Assembly: GCA_028285445.1 (NCBI GenBank)
Contig: JANQPQ010000002.1
Span: 62,001-126,000, forward strand
DNA from: Cyclobacteriaceae bacterium
Lineage (GTDB): Bacteria; Bacteroidota; Bacteroidia; Cytophagales; Cyclobacteriaceae
DNA: 64,000 nucleotides
Direction of reading: 5' to 3'
Shown here: positions 44,620-52,557 of the stretch, in pieces
Layout: the number at the start of each line of letters is the position of its first letter
Numbering within the stretch: the stretch's first letter is position 1
Translations under genes and position numbers: made by a program
The notes under the pieces: model-generated
The model's database searches: none
Seen by the model: the letters and a program-made list of their open reading frames with translations, nothing else
Told to the model about the DNA's origin: nothing

Positions 44620-44678
44620 ATGTCATTTCCTAAACTGACCGCGGTCATCCTTTCCTAATACTTGTTCAGTCAATTTTA
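44614..44678 (+). promoter_or_regulatory. nos operon promoter with tandem Crp/Fnr-like dyads
   Basis: Proximal dyad TGACCGCGGTCA (44636-44647) is a perfect 12-bp palindrome; the distal copy TGGCAAATGTCA (44614-44625) has one mismatch and lies 22 bp upstream. CAATTTTA (44671-44678), four of six matches to the -7 box, begins 35 bp from the proximal dyad start, and the cytochrome c ATG follows at 44703. A weak -7 box with a strong operator fits an activator-dependent promoter. TGAC-N4-GTCA also resembles the DNR/NnrR half-site pattern. Confidence 0.65.
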
Positions 44679-44702
44679 CGGCAGATAGAACAACCTACTC
44701 AT

Positions 44703-45170
44703 ATGAACAAATTCACACTATTATTCGCAATTCTGGCCGTATTTATGGTCAGCTGCGGCGGATCATCCAGTGAAAATGCTGACGCTCCTCCGCCCAAATC
44801 AATGGTGGAGAATGCCGAAGCAAGCGAAGATCCGATGGCCAATAAGGGAGTTGGACCGATCGAGTCGTTAACTCTGGCTCCGGAAATAGATCAGGCCATG
44901 GCAGCTGAAGGAAAGGAAATATTCGAATCCCTATGTACAGCGTGTCATAAAGCCGATAAGAAGTTCATTGGTCCATCGCCTCAAGGTATTATGAGTCGGA
45001 GATCTCCTGAGTGGATAATGAATATGATACTCAACCCGGAGGAGATGGTTAAGTCTGATCCCATTGCTAAGAAGCTACTTGTTGAGTACAACATGGCACC
45101 TATGGCTAATCAAAACCTTACTGAAGATCAGGCTCGCAAAGTATTAGAATACTTCAGAACACTTGAATAA
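44703..45170 (+). CDS. lipoprotein cytochrome c, first gene of nos operon
   Basis: A 155-residue protein with lipoprotein signal (FAILAVFMVSC, Cys near residue 18), an acidic low-complexity linker and one class I cytochrome c domain with heme motif CTACH near residue 79-83 and a likely Met ligand in MAPMAN. It is 26 bases ahead of the nosZ frame. I infer that it passes electrons from the quinol pool or a cytochrome complex to NosZ at the membrane face, since no nosR or nosGH electron pathway is present here. Confidence 0.85.
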   Translation: MNKFTLLFAILAVFMVSCGGSSSENADAPPPKSMVENAEASEDPMANKGVGPIESLTLAPEIDQAMAAEGKEIFESLCTACHKADKKFIGPSPQGIMSRRSPEWIMNMILNPEEMVKSDPIAKKLLVEYNMAPMANQNLTEDQARKVLEYFRTLE

Positions 45171-45235
45171 GGCTATTACAATACAACCAAACCGATTTGA
45201 AAAATCAATCAACTGAATTCGCTAAACATAAAACC

Positions 45236-47197
45236 ATGCATACAATGAAACCTAGATTATTAACGAGTTGCCTCCTCTTCGTAGTAGGCCTCTTCATATA
45301 TTCCGGCTGCGGCAATGCCACTAACCAAGGTGCACTTAATACCAGCAGTGCTGCAGAAAAGGTCTACGTGGCTCCTGGCGAGCACGATGAGTTCTATGCT
45401 TTCTTGTCAGGCGGCTTTAGTGGTCAGCTTAGTGTCTACGGGCTACCATCGGCACGTCTTTTAAAAATAATTCCTGTATTTGCCGTAGACGGAGAGAAAG
45501 GCTATGGCTTTAATGAAGAGACTAAGCCCATGCTAAACTCCTCTTATGGCTTTATACCTTGGGACGACGCCCACCACCCTGAACTATCTCAAACTAATGG
45601 CGTACCCGATGGACGCTATGTTTTCATCAATGGCAACAACACGCCTCGGGTTGCCAAGATCGACCTTTCGGTTTTCGAAACCACCGAGATCATTGAGATC
45701 CCCAATAGTGGCGGCAATCACAGTTCGCCCTTCACCACCGAGAATAGTGAATATGTAGTTGCTGGCACCCGCTTCAGTGTTCCAATTCCCCAGGAAGATG
45801 TGGCCATTGATTCCTATAAAGACAACTTTAAAGGTGCGCTCACTTTTATTGGATTAGATGACGAGGGGCACATGGACATCAATTTTCAGGTGTTGGTACC
45901 TGGTTACGACTATGACCTTGCACACTCTGGCAAAGGTAAATCTCACGGCTGGATGTTCTTCACTACTTATAACACAGAGGAGAGCCACACACTTAAAGAA
46001 GTAAACGCCTCACAAAACGACAAGGACTTTATTGCGGCAGTAAACTGGAAAAAGGCCGAAGAATATCTGGCTGAAGGAAAAGCTAAGGACTTCCCTACTT
46101 CCTATCTCATTAACAGGTATGATGAGACTACTCATACCGCAACCTCCATCACTAGAAATTCGGTGAAGGTGCTGATCCCGGAGGAATGCCCCGGATTGAT
46201 CTACTATCTGCCTACGCCTAAATCACCACACGGTGTTGACGTTGACCCTACCGGGGAATATATAGTGGGTAATGGCAAGCTCTCTGCAGATCTTACAGTT
46301 CACTCTTTTGATAAGATGATTGCAGCCATTGAAAACGAATCCTTTGAAGGCGAAGTTGATGGTATTCCTATTCTTAAGTTCGAAGATGTTGTTGCCGGCA
46401 CGGTTGCCAGTGGTGGCTTAGGGCCATTGCACACTGAATTTGATGCCGAGGGCAATGCTTATACCACATTCTTCATCTCATCTGAAGTAGTAAAATGGAA
46501 AGTAGGAACCTGGGAAGTTCTGGATAGAGCACCCTGCTACTATTCTGTTGGCCACTTAATGATTCCTGGTGGTGATTCAAGACAGCCTTGGGGCAAGTAC
46601 CTGGTAGCCATGAACAAGATCACCAAGGACAGATATCTTCCGACCGGCCCAGAGATGAATCACTCAGCACAGTTGTTTGACATCTCGGGTGATAAGATGG
46701 AACTACTGCTGGATTTCCCTACCGTGGGAGAACCTCATTACGCGCAAGGCATTGCTGCTGATGTGGTAAAGGCTAATTCCAAGAAGATATATCCTATCAA
46801 TGAAAATGAGCACCCGCATGTAATAAGACAAGAAGCTGACGCGAGGGTGGTACGAGAAGGAGATGTGGTTAGAATTTACATGACCTCCATTCGGAGCCAC
46901 TTCACTCCGGACAACATCGAAGGTATTAAGGTTGGAGACAAGGTTTATATACATCTGACAAACCTTGAGCAGGACTGGGACACCCCTCATGGTGTCAGTG
47001 TGCTGGGAGCAAACAACGCAGAGCTGCTGGTAATGCCCGGACAGACAGAAACGCTGTACTGGGAGCCTACCAAGCCGGGAGTTTATCCCTTTTACTGCAC
47101 AGATTTTTGCTCTGCACTACACCAAGAAATGCAGGGCTACATAAGAGTATCAGGTAGAGGCTCGAATGTAGAACTGTCGTGGTCAGTAGGTGAATAG
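45236..47197 (+). CDS. nosZ: nitrous oxide reductase, Sec-type (clade II)
   Basis: A 653-residue enzyme that reduces N2O to N2 in the periplasm. The start lacks a twin-arginine motif and has a Sec/lipoprotein-like signal (LLFVVGLFIYSGC). The seven-bladed propeller holds CuZ histidines in DDAHHPE, GGNHSS, KSPHGVD, GPLHTEF, EPHYAQG and NEHPHVI. The C-terminal cupredoxin domain has the CuA site FYCTDFCSALHQEM near residue 620. These features are those of clade II (atypical) NosZ. A TTG 39 bases upstream could extend the frame, but ATG 45236 or 45245 gives a proper signal peptide. Confidence 0.95.
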   Translation: MHTMKPRLLTSCLLFVVGLFIYSGCGNATNQGALNTSSAAEKVYVAPGEHDEFYAFLSGGFSGQLSVYGLPSARLLKIIPVFAVDGEKGYGFNEETKPMLNSSYGFIPWDDAHHPELSQTNGVPDGRYVFINGNNTPRVAKIDLSVFETTEIIEIPNSGGNHSSPFTTENSEYVVAGTRFSVPIPQEDVAIDSYKDNFKGALTFIGLDDEGHMDINFQVLVPGYDYDLAHSGKGKSHGWMFFTTYNTEESHTLKEVNASQNDKDFIAAVNWKKAEEYLAEGKAKDFPTSYLINRYDETTHTATSITRNSVKVLIPEECPGLIYYLPTPKSPHGVDVDPTGEYIVGNGKLSADLTVHSFDKMIAAIENESFEGEVDGIPILKFEDVVAGTVASGGLGPLHTEFDAEGNAYTTFFISSEVVKWKVGTWEVLDRAPCYYSVGHLMIPGGDSRQPWGKYLVAMNKITKDRYLPTGPEMNHSAQLFDISGDKMELLLDFPTVGEPHYAQGIAADVVKANSKKIYPINENEHPHVIRQEADARVVREGDVVRIYMTSIRSHFTPDNIEGIKVGDKVYIHLTNLEQDWDTPHGVSVLGANNAELLVMPGQTETLYWEPTKPGVYPFYCTDFCSALHQEMQGYIRVSGRGSNVELSWSVGE

Positions 47198-47206
47198 TTG
47201 TCAGAC

Positions 47207-47241
47207 GAGGGGGCGGCTTTCCGCCTGGAGACTGCCCCCTC
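47207..47241 (+). other. GC-rich hairpin between nosZ and the next nos gene
   Basis: GAGGGGGC (47207-47214) and GCCCCCTC (47234-47241) form a perfect 8-bp stem 9 bases after the nosZ stop, with a small inner GGC/GCC hairpin in the loop. A weak AAATTTTG tract follows in place of a U-run. It could protect the nosZ mRNA end or partly end transcription, giving more NosZ than the assembly proteins. Confidence 0.6.
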
Positions 47242-47256
47242 AAATTTTGAATAGAA

Positions 47257-47889
47257 ATGAACAAGAAACCCAATCTCATCATGCTCCTGGCAGCTCTTGC
47301 ACTACTGCTGCTATTCGTCTTCCCGCTTTGGAGTATCACGCTAACAGCACCTCAGTATCCTCATGGGGTTAGCATGTATATCTGGATAAACCAGATTACC
47401 GGCGATACCGAATTCACCCTGCAAAACATAAATATTCTCAATCACTATGTGGGAATGAAATACATCGAACCAGATTCAATACCTGAACTGACCTACTTTC
47501 CATATATAGTAGGTGCCATGACTGGCCTTGGTCTGATCGCCTCATTTGCAAGAAGCAGAAAGGTATATCTAGCCTGGGGCATTGTGCTGGTGATCCTTGG
47601 AGGGTTAGGTATTTACGACTTCTATCTGTGGGAATACGACTATGGCCACAACCTCAGTCCAACTGCTCCAATTAAAGTACCTGGCATGGCTTATCAACCT
47701 CCCCTCCTTGGTAGTAAAATGCTATTGAATTTTAAAGCCGATAGCTATCCTCATTGGGGTGGGCTGTTCCTTGCACTTTCGATATTCGGTAGTTTTTGGG
47801 CATTCCTTAAAGGAAAAAAGAAGAATAAAGCTGCGCGAAGTGAAGCATTTCGAACAACTACTACAGAAAATCACCTACAAGCATCTTAA
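47257..47889 (+). CDS. nos-cluster membrane protein (NosB-like position)
   Basis: A 210-residue protein with four predicted membrane helices (about 7-27, 85-103, 108-128 and 170-190) and a large extracytoplasmic loop after the first. It sits directly behind nosZ, where clade II clusters usually carry an uncharacterised membrane protein (called NosB in some species). The loop contains QITGDTEFTLQNINILNHYVG, in part shown here as TEFTLQNINILNHYVG, conserved in this position-specific family to my recollection. Function in electron transfer or maturation is unproven. Confidence 0.72.
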   Translation: MNKKPNLIMLLAALALLLLFVFPLWSITLTAPQYPHGVSMYIWINQITGDTEFTLQNINILNHYVGMKYIEPDSIPELTYFPYIVGAMTGLGLIASFARSRKVYLAWGIVLVILGGLGIYDFYLWEYDYGHNLSPTAPIKVPGMAYQPPLLGSKMLLNFKADSYPHWGGLFLALSIFGSFWAFLKGKKKNKAARSEAFRTTTTENHLQAS

Positions 47890-47923
47890 TATGTAACAGA
47901 CCAACCTTAAGCTGACAACTACC

Positions 47924-48397
47924 ATGAAATATCTGACAACTACAACATATCTGGTGGCCACGTTATTGTTAATATCATGTGGCCAAAATCCTGTGCCAAT
48001 TGATTATGGAGCAGATGGATGCCATTTCTGCCGTATGACAATCGTGGATGAGAGATTTGGTGCCGAAATTGTTACAAAGAAAGGTAAGCCTTTGAAATTC
48101 GATGCCATTGAGTGTATGATCAATCACTTGCATCAGGTTGAGGGCCCTACCGATCAATATCTGGTTCTTATTTCAGACTACGTAAATCCGGGTGGCCTGA
48201 TTGATGCCAAGCAAGGCTATTACCTCCATAGCAAGAACGTGCCAAGCCCAATGGGCATGTACTTGTCTGGCTACGAGGATAAAACCGCAGCTGAGGAAAA
48301 GGCAAAGGAACAAGGCGGAACTGTTTACACATGGCCTCAATTGGTAAATGGCTTTCGCACATTATCGGACACAAGCGCTGAGAAAGTCAACCGATGA
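47924..48397 (+). CDS. nosL: NosL copper lipoprotein
   Basis: A 157-residue lipoprotein: signal VATLLLISC (Cys near residue 19) and the NosL domain with DGCHFCRMTIVDERFGAEI, where Cys and Met residues bind Cu(I), then FDAIECMINHL. NosL delivers copper for CuZ assembly in NosZ with the NosDFY machine. Its stop overlaps the nosD start by 4 bases (ATGA). Confidence 0.92.
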   Translation: MKYLTTTTYLVATLLLISCGQNPVPIDYGADGCHFCRMTIVDERFGAEIVTKKGKPLKFDAIECMINHLHQVEGPTDQYLVLISDYVNPGGLIDAKQGYYLHSKNVPSPMGMYLSGYEDKTAAEEKAKEQGGTVYTWPQLVNGFRTLSDTSAEKVNR

Positions 48398-49632
48398 GAA
48401 TCTTAGCAACATTTGTTGCCGTTTTATGTTTCCTGAACAGTAAAGCGGTTCCGTCTGACACGATACGCGTTTGTGGAAACTGCGATCAAAAATCGATTAC
48501 TGCGGCTATTGCGGCTGCTCAGCCCCATGACTTTCTGGCTATTGAAAGTGGCGAGTACAAAGAGGGCAACATCCTTATAGATAAACCGCTGACGTTGCTG
48601 GGAATTGATTGGCCTGTAGTAGACGGTAACCTTGAGAACGAGATATTGACAATCACTGCTGATAGCGTAAGCATAAGCGGCTTGCAAATCCAGAATGTGG
48701 GAGTAAGTTACACTAAAGATCAGGCCGGCATCAGTGCCCAGAAAGTCAGTAACATAAGCATTGAAAACAACAGACTTTTCAACACCTTCTTTGGTGTTTA
48801 TTTAAAGAATTGTAGCCAGTCAAGAGTTGTAAACAATGACTTTGTTGGTAACGCAGAAAAAGAAATTTCCAGCGGCAATGCTATTCAACTCTGGTACAGC
48901 AAAGAAATTCTCGTGGAGAATAATCAAGTGCGAAATCACCGTGATGGCATCTACCTGGAGTTTGTTGACGACAGCGAGATCATCAATAATGTAAGTGAAG
49001 GTAATCTTCGCTATGGCCTACACTTCATGTTCTCAGATCATAACAACTACCATCGAAATACCTTTAAGAATAATGGTGCTGGGGTGGCGGTTATGTTCTC
49101 TAAGTTTATTGAAATGGTTGACAACTCATTTGAAGATAATTGGGGAACGGCAGCTTATGGTTTGTTGCTTAAAGAGATCTACGACGGCAAAATTGAAGGC
49201 AATTTGTTCAACCAAAATACCATAGCTATTTATGGTGAAAGCGCCAACCGTCTACAAATCCAGAACAATACCTTCAGCAACAATGGCTGGGCTCTGAAGA
49301 TTCTGGGTAGTTGTATGGATAACAACTTCACTCGTAACAACTTCATTGGCAACACATTTGACATAACTACCAACAGCCCCCGGAATTACAATACCTATGA
49401 TGGCAACTATTGGAGTCAGTATAGTGGTTACGATCTGGATAGAGACGGCTTCGGTGATGTGCCCCATCGTCCTATGAAGCTCTTCTCCTATCTTGTCTCC
49501 CGTTCAGAGTCGTCTATCGTTCTAATGCGCAGTTTCTTTGTGGACATCATCAACTTTGCCGAGAAAGTAACGCCCATGTTTACGCCAAAAACATTGATTG
49601 ACAGTTCACCACTAATGAAACCTCTGCTATGA
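48394..49632 (+). CDS. nosD: NosD, periplasmic beta-helix maturation protein
   Basis: A 412-residue protein with signal peptide (LATFVAVLCFLNSKAV) and a right-handed beta-helix made of parallel repeats, visible as recurring asparagine-rich turns such as IENNRLFNTFFGVYLKN and VENNQVRNHRDGIYLE. The NosD hallmark GNYWSQYSGYDLDRDGFGD is near residue 345. NosD binds the NosFY transporter and hands copper to NosZ. It overlaps nosL and nosF by 4 bases on each side. Confidence 0.93.
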   Translation: MRILATFVAVLCFLNSKAVPSDTIRVCGNCDQKSITAAIAAAQPHDFLAIESGEYKEGNILIDKPLTLLGIDWPVVDGNLENEILTITADSVSISGLQIQNVGVSYTKDQAGISAQKVSNISIENNRLFNTFFGVYLKNCSQSRVVNNDFVGNAEKEISSGNAIQLWYSKEILVENNQVRNHRDGIYLEFVDDSEIINNVSEGNLRYGLHFMFSDHNNYHRNTFKNNGAGVAVMFSKFIEMVDNSFEDNWGTAAYGLLLKEIYDGKIEGNLFNQNTIAIYGESANRLQIQNNTFSNNGWALKILGSCMDNNFTRNNFIGNTFDITTNSPRNYNTYDGNYWSQYSGYDLDRDGFGDVPHRPMKLFSYLVSRSESSIVLMRSFFVDIINFAEKVTPMFTPKTLIDSSPLMKPLL

Positions 49633-50378
49633 TTGAGCTTAAGAAAGTGACTAAGTCATTCGGTAAGCAGGTGGTGCTTGATGAGATCAATCTCAACATC
49701 ACACCAGGCAGTATTTCAGCCATACTGGGTCCAAATGGTTCTGGTAAAACCACCATCATTAAGTCTATTCTGGGCCTGGTAATTCCAAACTCTGGTGAAA
49801 TATATGTCGATAATCAACCTACAATTCATCAATGGCAATACCGATCAAAGATTGATTACCTGCCACAGATTGCGAGGTTTCCAGAGAACTTGACAGTAAA
49901 AGAACTTCTAGCCCTGGTAAAAGACATGCGTTCGCAGGAATCATCGGAAGATGACTTGTTGAAACGGTTTGGGCTAGTGGAGTCGGTAGATAAGAAGCTA
50001 AGAAACCTATCAGGAGGTACCAGGCAAAAAGTTAATATTGTAATCACCTTTATGTTTGATAATCCCGTGCTAATTCTGGATGAACCGAGTTCAGGTCTGG
50101 ACCCCGTTTCTCTCCTTACCTTAAAAGATCTGGTTTTGGAAGAAAAGGCCAAAGGGAAAACCATTTTGCTTACTACCCACATCATGAGCCTGGTAGAAAA
50201 CCTGGCCGATGAGGTTGTGTTTCTGCTGGAAGGAAAGGTATACTTCCAGGGCACCAAAGATGAGATAATCAGTCTTACTCCAGCATCTGATTTAGAGAGG
50301 TCCATAGCTCATCTCCTATCCAATAGCCATCAAGAACAACCTGTTTCTGCAAACCAAATGGAGGAGAGCTATGAATAG
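49629..50378 (+). CDS. nosF: NosF, ABC ATPase of the NosDFY complex
   Basis: A 249-residue ATPase with Walker A LGPNGSGKTT, signature LSGGTRQK, Walker B VLILDEPSSGLDP and switch His in LLTTHIMS. It powers the membrane subunit NosY and through it NosD for CuZ maturation. The ATG overlaps nosD, and the stop overlaps nosY by 8 bases, so the three are translated as a block. Confidence 0.94.
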   Translation: MIELKKVTKSFGKQVVLDEINLNITPGSISAILGPNGSGKTTIIKSILGLVIPNSGEIYVDNQPTIHQWQYRSKIDYLPQIARFPENLTVKELLALVKDMRSQESSEDDLLKRFGLVESVDKKLRNLSGGTRQKVNIVITFMFDNPVLILDEPSSGLDPVSLLTLKDLVLEEKAKGKTILLTTHIMSLVENLADEVVFLLEGKVYFQGTKDEIISLTPASDLERSIAHLLSNSHQEQPVSANQMEESYE

Positions 50379-51150
50379 AACTTTGAAATATACCTTCTAT
50401 GACCTCATCAGGAGCTGGTGGTGTTACGCCTATTTCGGATTTTATTTCCTTACTGCCGGAGCAATTCTCTACCTCAGTGGAGATGCCAACCGCGCGGTGG
50501 CGAGCTTAATGAATATCATCATTATTCTCAGCCCCTTAGTGGGTACTCTTTTTGCAACCATGTACTACTACAACTCGAGGGAATTCATGGAACTGCTATT
50601 AGCCCAGCCTGTTCGAAGAAGGAGTATTTTTCTTGGACAATATCTGGGACTGGCCGGTTCATTGTCATTGAGCTTCCTTTTAGGCTTGATAATACCTTTC
50701 ATAGTGTTAGGATTCTTTGGCTCGGAATTCGGAAACTTCCTAATGCTATCAATTACCGGGGTTTTGCTAACCTTCATATTTTCAGCTATCGCTTACTGGA
50801 TTGCCATCAGGCATGAAAATAGAATTGTTGGTTTTGGTATAGCCATTTTCACCTGGCTCTTCCTGGCCGTAATCTACGACGGCATCTTTCTCCTCATCCT
50901 GATTTTGTTTGAAGACTACCCTTTAGATAAACTTACATTGGGGCTAACAATGCTTAACCCCATAGACCTCTCTCGAATCCTTCTTATGCTGAAACTGGAT
51001 ATATCTGCATTGATGGGATATACCGGAGCCGTGTTTCAAAAATTCTTTGGAACTAATGCCGGCATCACCATTGCCTTCGGTGCCTCAGCCCTATGGATAC
51101 TAATCCCGGTCATGTCTTTTTTGAGGAAAGCGGCTAGAAAAGACTTCTAG
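50371..51150 (+). CDS. nosY: NosY, ABC permease of the NosDFY complex
   Basis: A 259-residue membrane protein with six helices typical of ABC-2-type NosY: about 18-38, 48-68, 93-118, 124-144, 152-178 and 232-252. The coupling region REFMELLLAQPVRRRSIFLG is characteristic of this group. It is the last nos gene; a 72-base gap follows without a clear terminator. Confidence 0.9.
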   Translation: MNRTLKYTFYDLIRSWWCYAYFGFYFLTAGAILYLSGDANRAVASLMNIIIILSPLVGTLFATMYYYNSREFMELLLAQPVRRRSIFLGQYLGLAGSLSLSFLLGLIIPFIVLGFFGSEFGNFLMLSITGVLLTFIFSAIAYWIAIRHENRIVGFGIAIFTWLFLAVIYDGIFLLILILFEDYPLDKLTLGLTMLNPIDLSRILLMLKLDISALMGYTGAVFQKFFGTNAGITIAFGASALWILIPVMSFLRKAARKDF

Positions 51151-51222
51151 GAATTTAACATTTCACCTAAAACTTTTTCAGCCCTGGTTTGCATCCTCTA
51201 TGAAAGCAAATCACCAAAAACT

Positions 51223-52356
51223 ATGTGTTCCATCAAGAATTATGTTCAGTCTTTTATAATCATACTGTTATTCACTGCTGGCGGCCACGCGCAAAAGTTG
51301 CATATCGAAGGAGTTATTAATGCCGAAGCTGAGAATCCCATTGTTTATCTCAATAAGCAAGAACTACCTTCCAGAAAGATGATTCCTCTCGATTCAGTGC
51401 GCCCCGTCGGCAGGCAGTTCAGTTTTAAAATAAAGCTTGAAGCCGGGTATTATCAAATTAAATATCACGACGACGAAAGAGGGGCCGGCGCTCTCCTGCT
51501 GCATGATGGAATTAATAACCAGGTGAAAGTGAGCATCGATACCGTTCGGCTAAGTATGGGGCTGATCAAGCGTGTGAATATTAGCGGCTCAACCGAGAAT
51601 GATCGATTGAAAGATTACTTTGAGCTGAGTGCCCATTACTACCGCGGCTTTATTGCACCAACCACCAAAAGAGTTCAAAAAGCCATAACTGATGGGGCCG
51701 AACCAGCAGTGTTAGATTCCCTTAATGATGCGCTCAAATACTATCAATCGAAGCAACGCCAAGAGTTAGACTCTGTCGTACTCAATGTGATGGGTACTTC
51801 AATGGCTATTTACCAAACCATGCCCACCTGGGACAAAAGTAATTTCGATCTGATAGATACAGTTATAAAGAGATTTGAGGAACAAAAGCCCGGGCATTTC
51901 ATCACTCCGTTGATAGTAGCCAGAGGTATAGATCTAAAATCGAAAAGTGTTATTGACAAGGACTTCATCGACTTCACACTTACTGCCTACGATGGCGATG
52001 AATTCGTGCTAAGCGAAGTTCAAGGAAAGAAGTACGTATTATTAGATTTCTGGGCGTCTTGGTGTGGACCATGCATCAGGAAGTTTCCTAGCATGAAAAA
52101 AATCTACGAAAAATACAGTGACAAGCTGGAAATAGTATCTGTCTCAACTGATACCCGAAAAGAGCGATGGGAAAAGGCCTCAGAAAAGTTCTCATTGCCC
52201 TGGATAAATCTTCTTGATGAGAAGCAAGCAAATAATAAGAAAGTATTTAGTCAGTATGGGGTAAGAGCATTGCCCACCAACTTCTTAATTGATGCTGATG
52301 GAAACATTATCAGCAAAGACATCACATTAATAGATTTAGAAGACCTTCTTAATTAA
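51223..52356 (+). CDS. TlpA-like thioredoxin with DUF4369 domain
   Basis: A 377-residue periplasmic protein. After a signal peptide (FIIILLFTAGGHAQ) comes a DUF4369-type beta domain (about 24-115), a helical linker, and a thioredoxin domain (240-375) with active site WASWCGPCIRKFPS near residue 278-285 and cis-Pro segment ALPTNFLID. It probably reduces disulfides during maturation of c-type cytochromes or copper sites, which suits its place between the nos and cbb3 operons. A separate upstream promoter is likely but no dyad is present. Confidence 0.87.
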   Translation: MCSIKNYVQSFIIILLFTAGGHAQKLHIEGVINAEAENPIVYLNKQELPSRKMIPLDSVRPVGRQFSFKIKLEAGYYQIKYHDDERGAGALLLHDGINNQVKVSIDTVRLSMGLIKRVNISGSTENDRLKDYFELSAHYYRGFIAPTTKRVQKAITDGAEPAVLDSLNDALKYYQSKQRQELDSVVLNVMGTSMAIYQTMPTWDKSNFDLIDTVIKRFEEQKPGHFITPLIVARGIDLKSKSVIDKDFIDFTLTAYDGDEFVLSEVQGKKYVLLDFWASWCGPCIRKFPSMKKIYEKYSDKLEIVSVSTDTRKERWEKASEKFSLPWINLLDEKQANNKKVFSQYGVRALPTNFLIDADGNIISKDITLIDLEDLLN

Positions 52357-52370
52357 GCCGAAAACCAAAC

Positions 52371-52435
52371 TGATTAAAATCAGGTTTTGAGCTGACCGAT
52401 GCTTCCCTAGAACTGTGGCATCCTGTCTACCTTCA
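52371..52435 (+). promoter_or_regulatory. promoter of the CDO-like operon with Crp/Fnr-like dyad plus half site
   Basis: Distal dyad TGATTAAAATCA (52371-52382) is a full TGA-N6-TCA site; 22 bp downstream TGACCGATGCTT (52393-52404) keeps only the left half. TACCTTCA (52428-52435), four of six -7 matches, starts 35 bp from the proximal element, the same geometry as the other dyad promoters. The distal dyad could also act as a weak hairpin after the TlpA-like gene. Confidence 0.45.
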
Positions 52436-52456
52436 AAAAGTAGCAGAAATGGTGCT

Positions 52457-52546
52457 ATGGCGCAAAAGAAGTCAAATACACGCCTCTTTTTGATGATATT
52501 GATAATCATAGTGCTGACGTTGCTACTACTGACATCGAACATCTAA
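52457..52546 (+). CDS. possible 29-residue membrane microprotein
   Basis: An ATG frame of 29 codons starting about 17 bases after the predicted transcript start. It encodes a basic N-terminus (MAQKKSNTR) followed by one strongly hydrophobic helix (LFLMILIIIVLTLLLL) and a short polar end, the design of small subunits or regulators of membrane complexes such as those of terminal oxidases. It ends 11 bases before the CDO-like gene. Evidence is composition and position only. Confidence 0.4.
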   Translation: MAQKKSNTRLFLMILIIIVLTLLLLTSNI

Positions 52547-52557
52547 ACAAGAAAAAA

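Noticed and set aside
50418-50816. Long alternative-frame ORF inside nosY
   Set aside because: It overlaps a well-supported membrane subunit on the same strand, has no recognisable domain and no start signal.
52371-52384. CTGATT-AA-AATCAG read as a rho-independent terminator of the TlpA-like gene
   Set aside because: The loop would be only two bases and no U-run follows. It fits the 22/35-bp dyad geometry better, so it was listed as a regulatory site.
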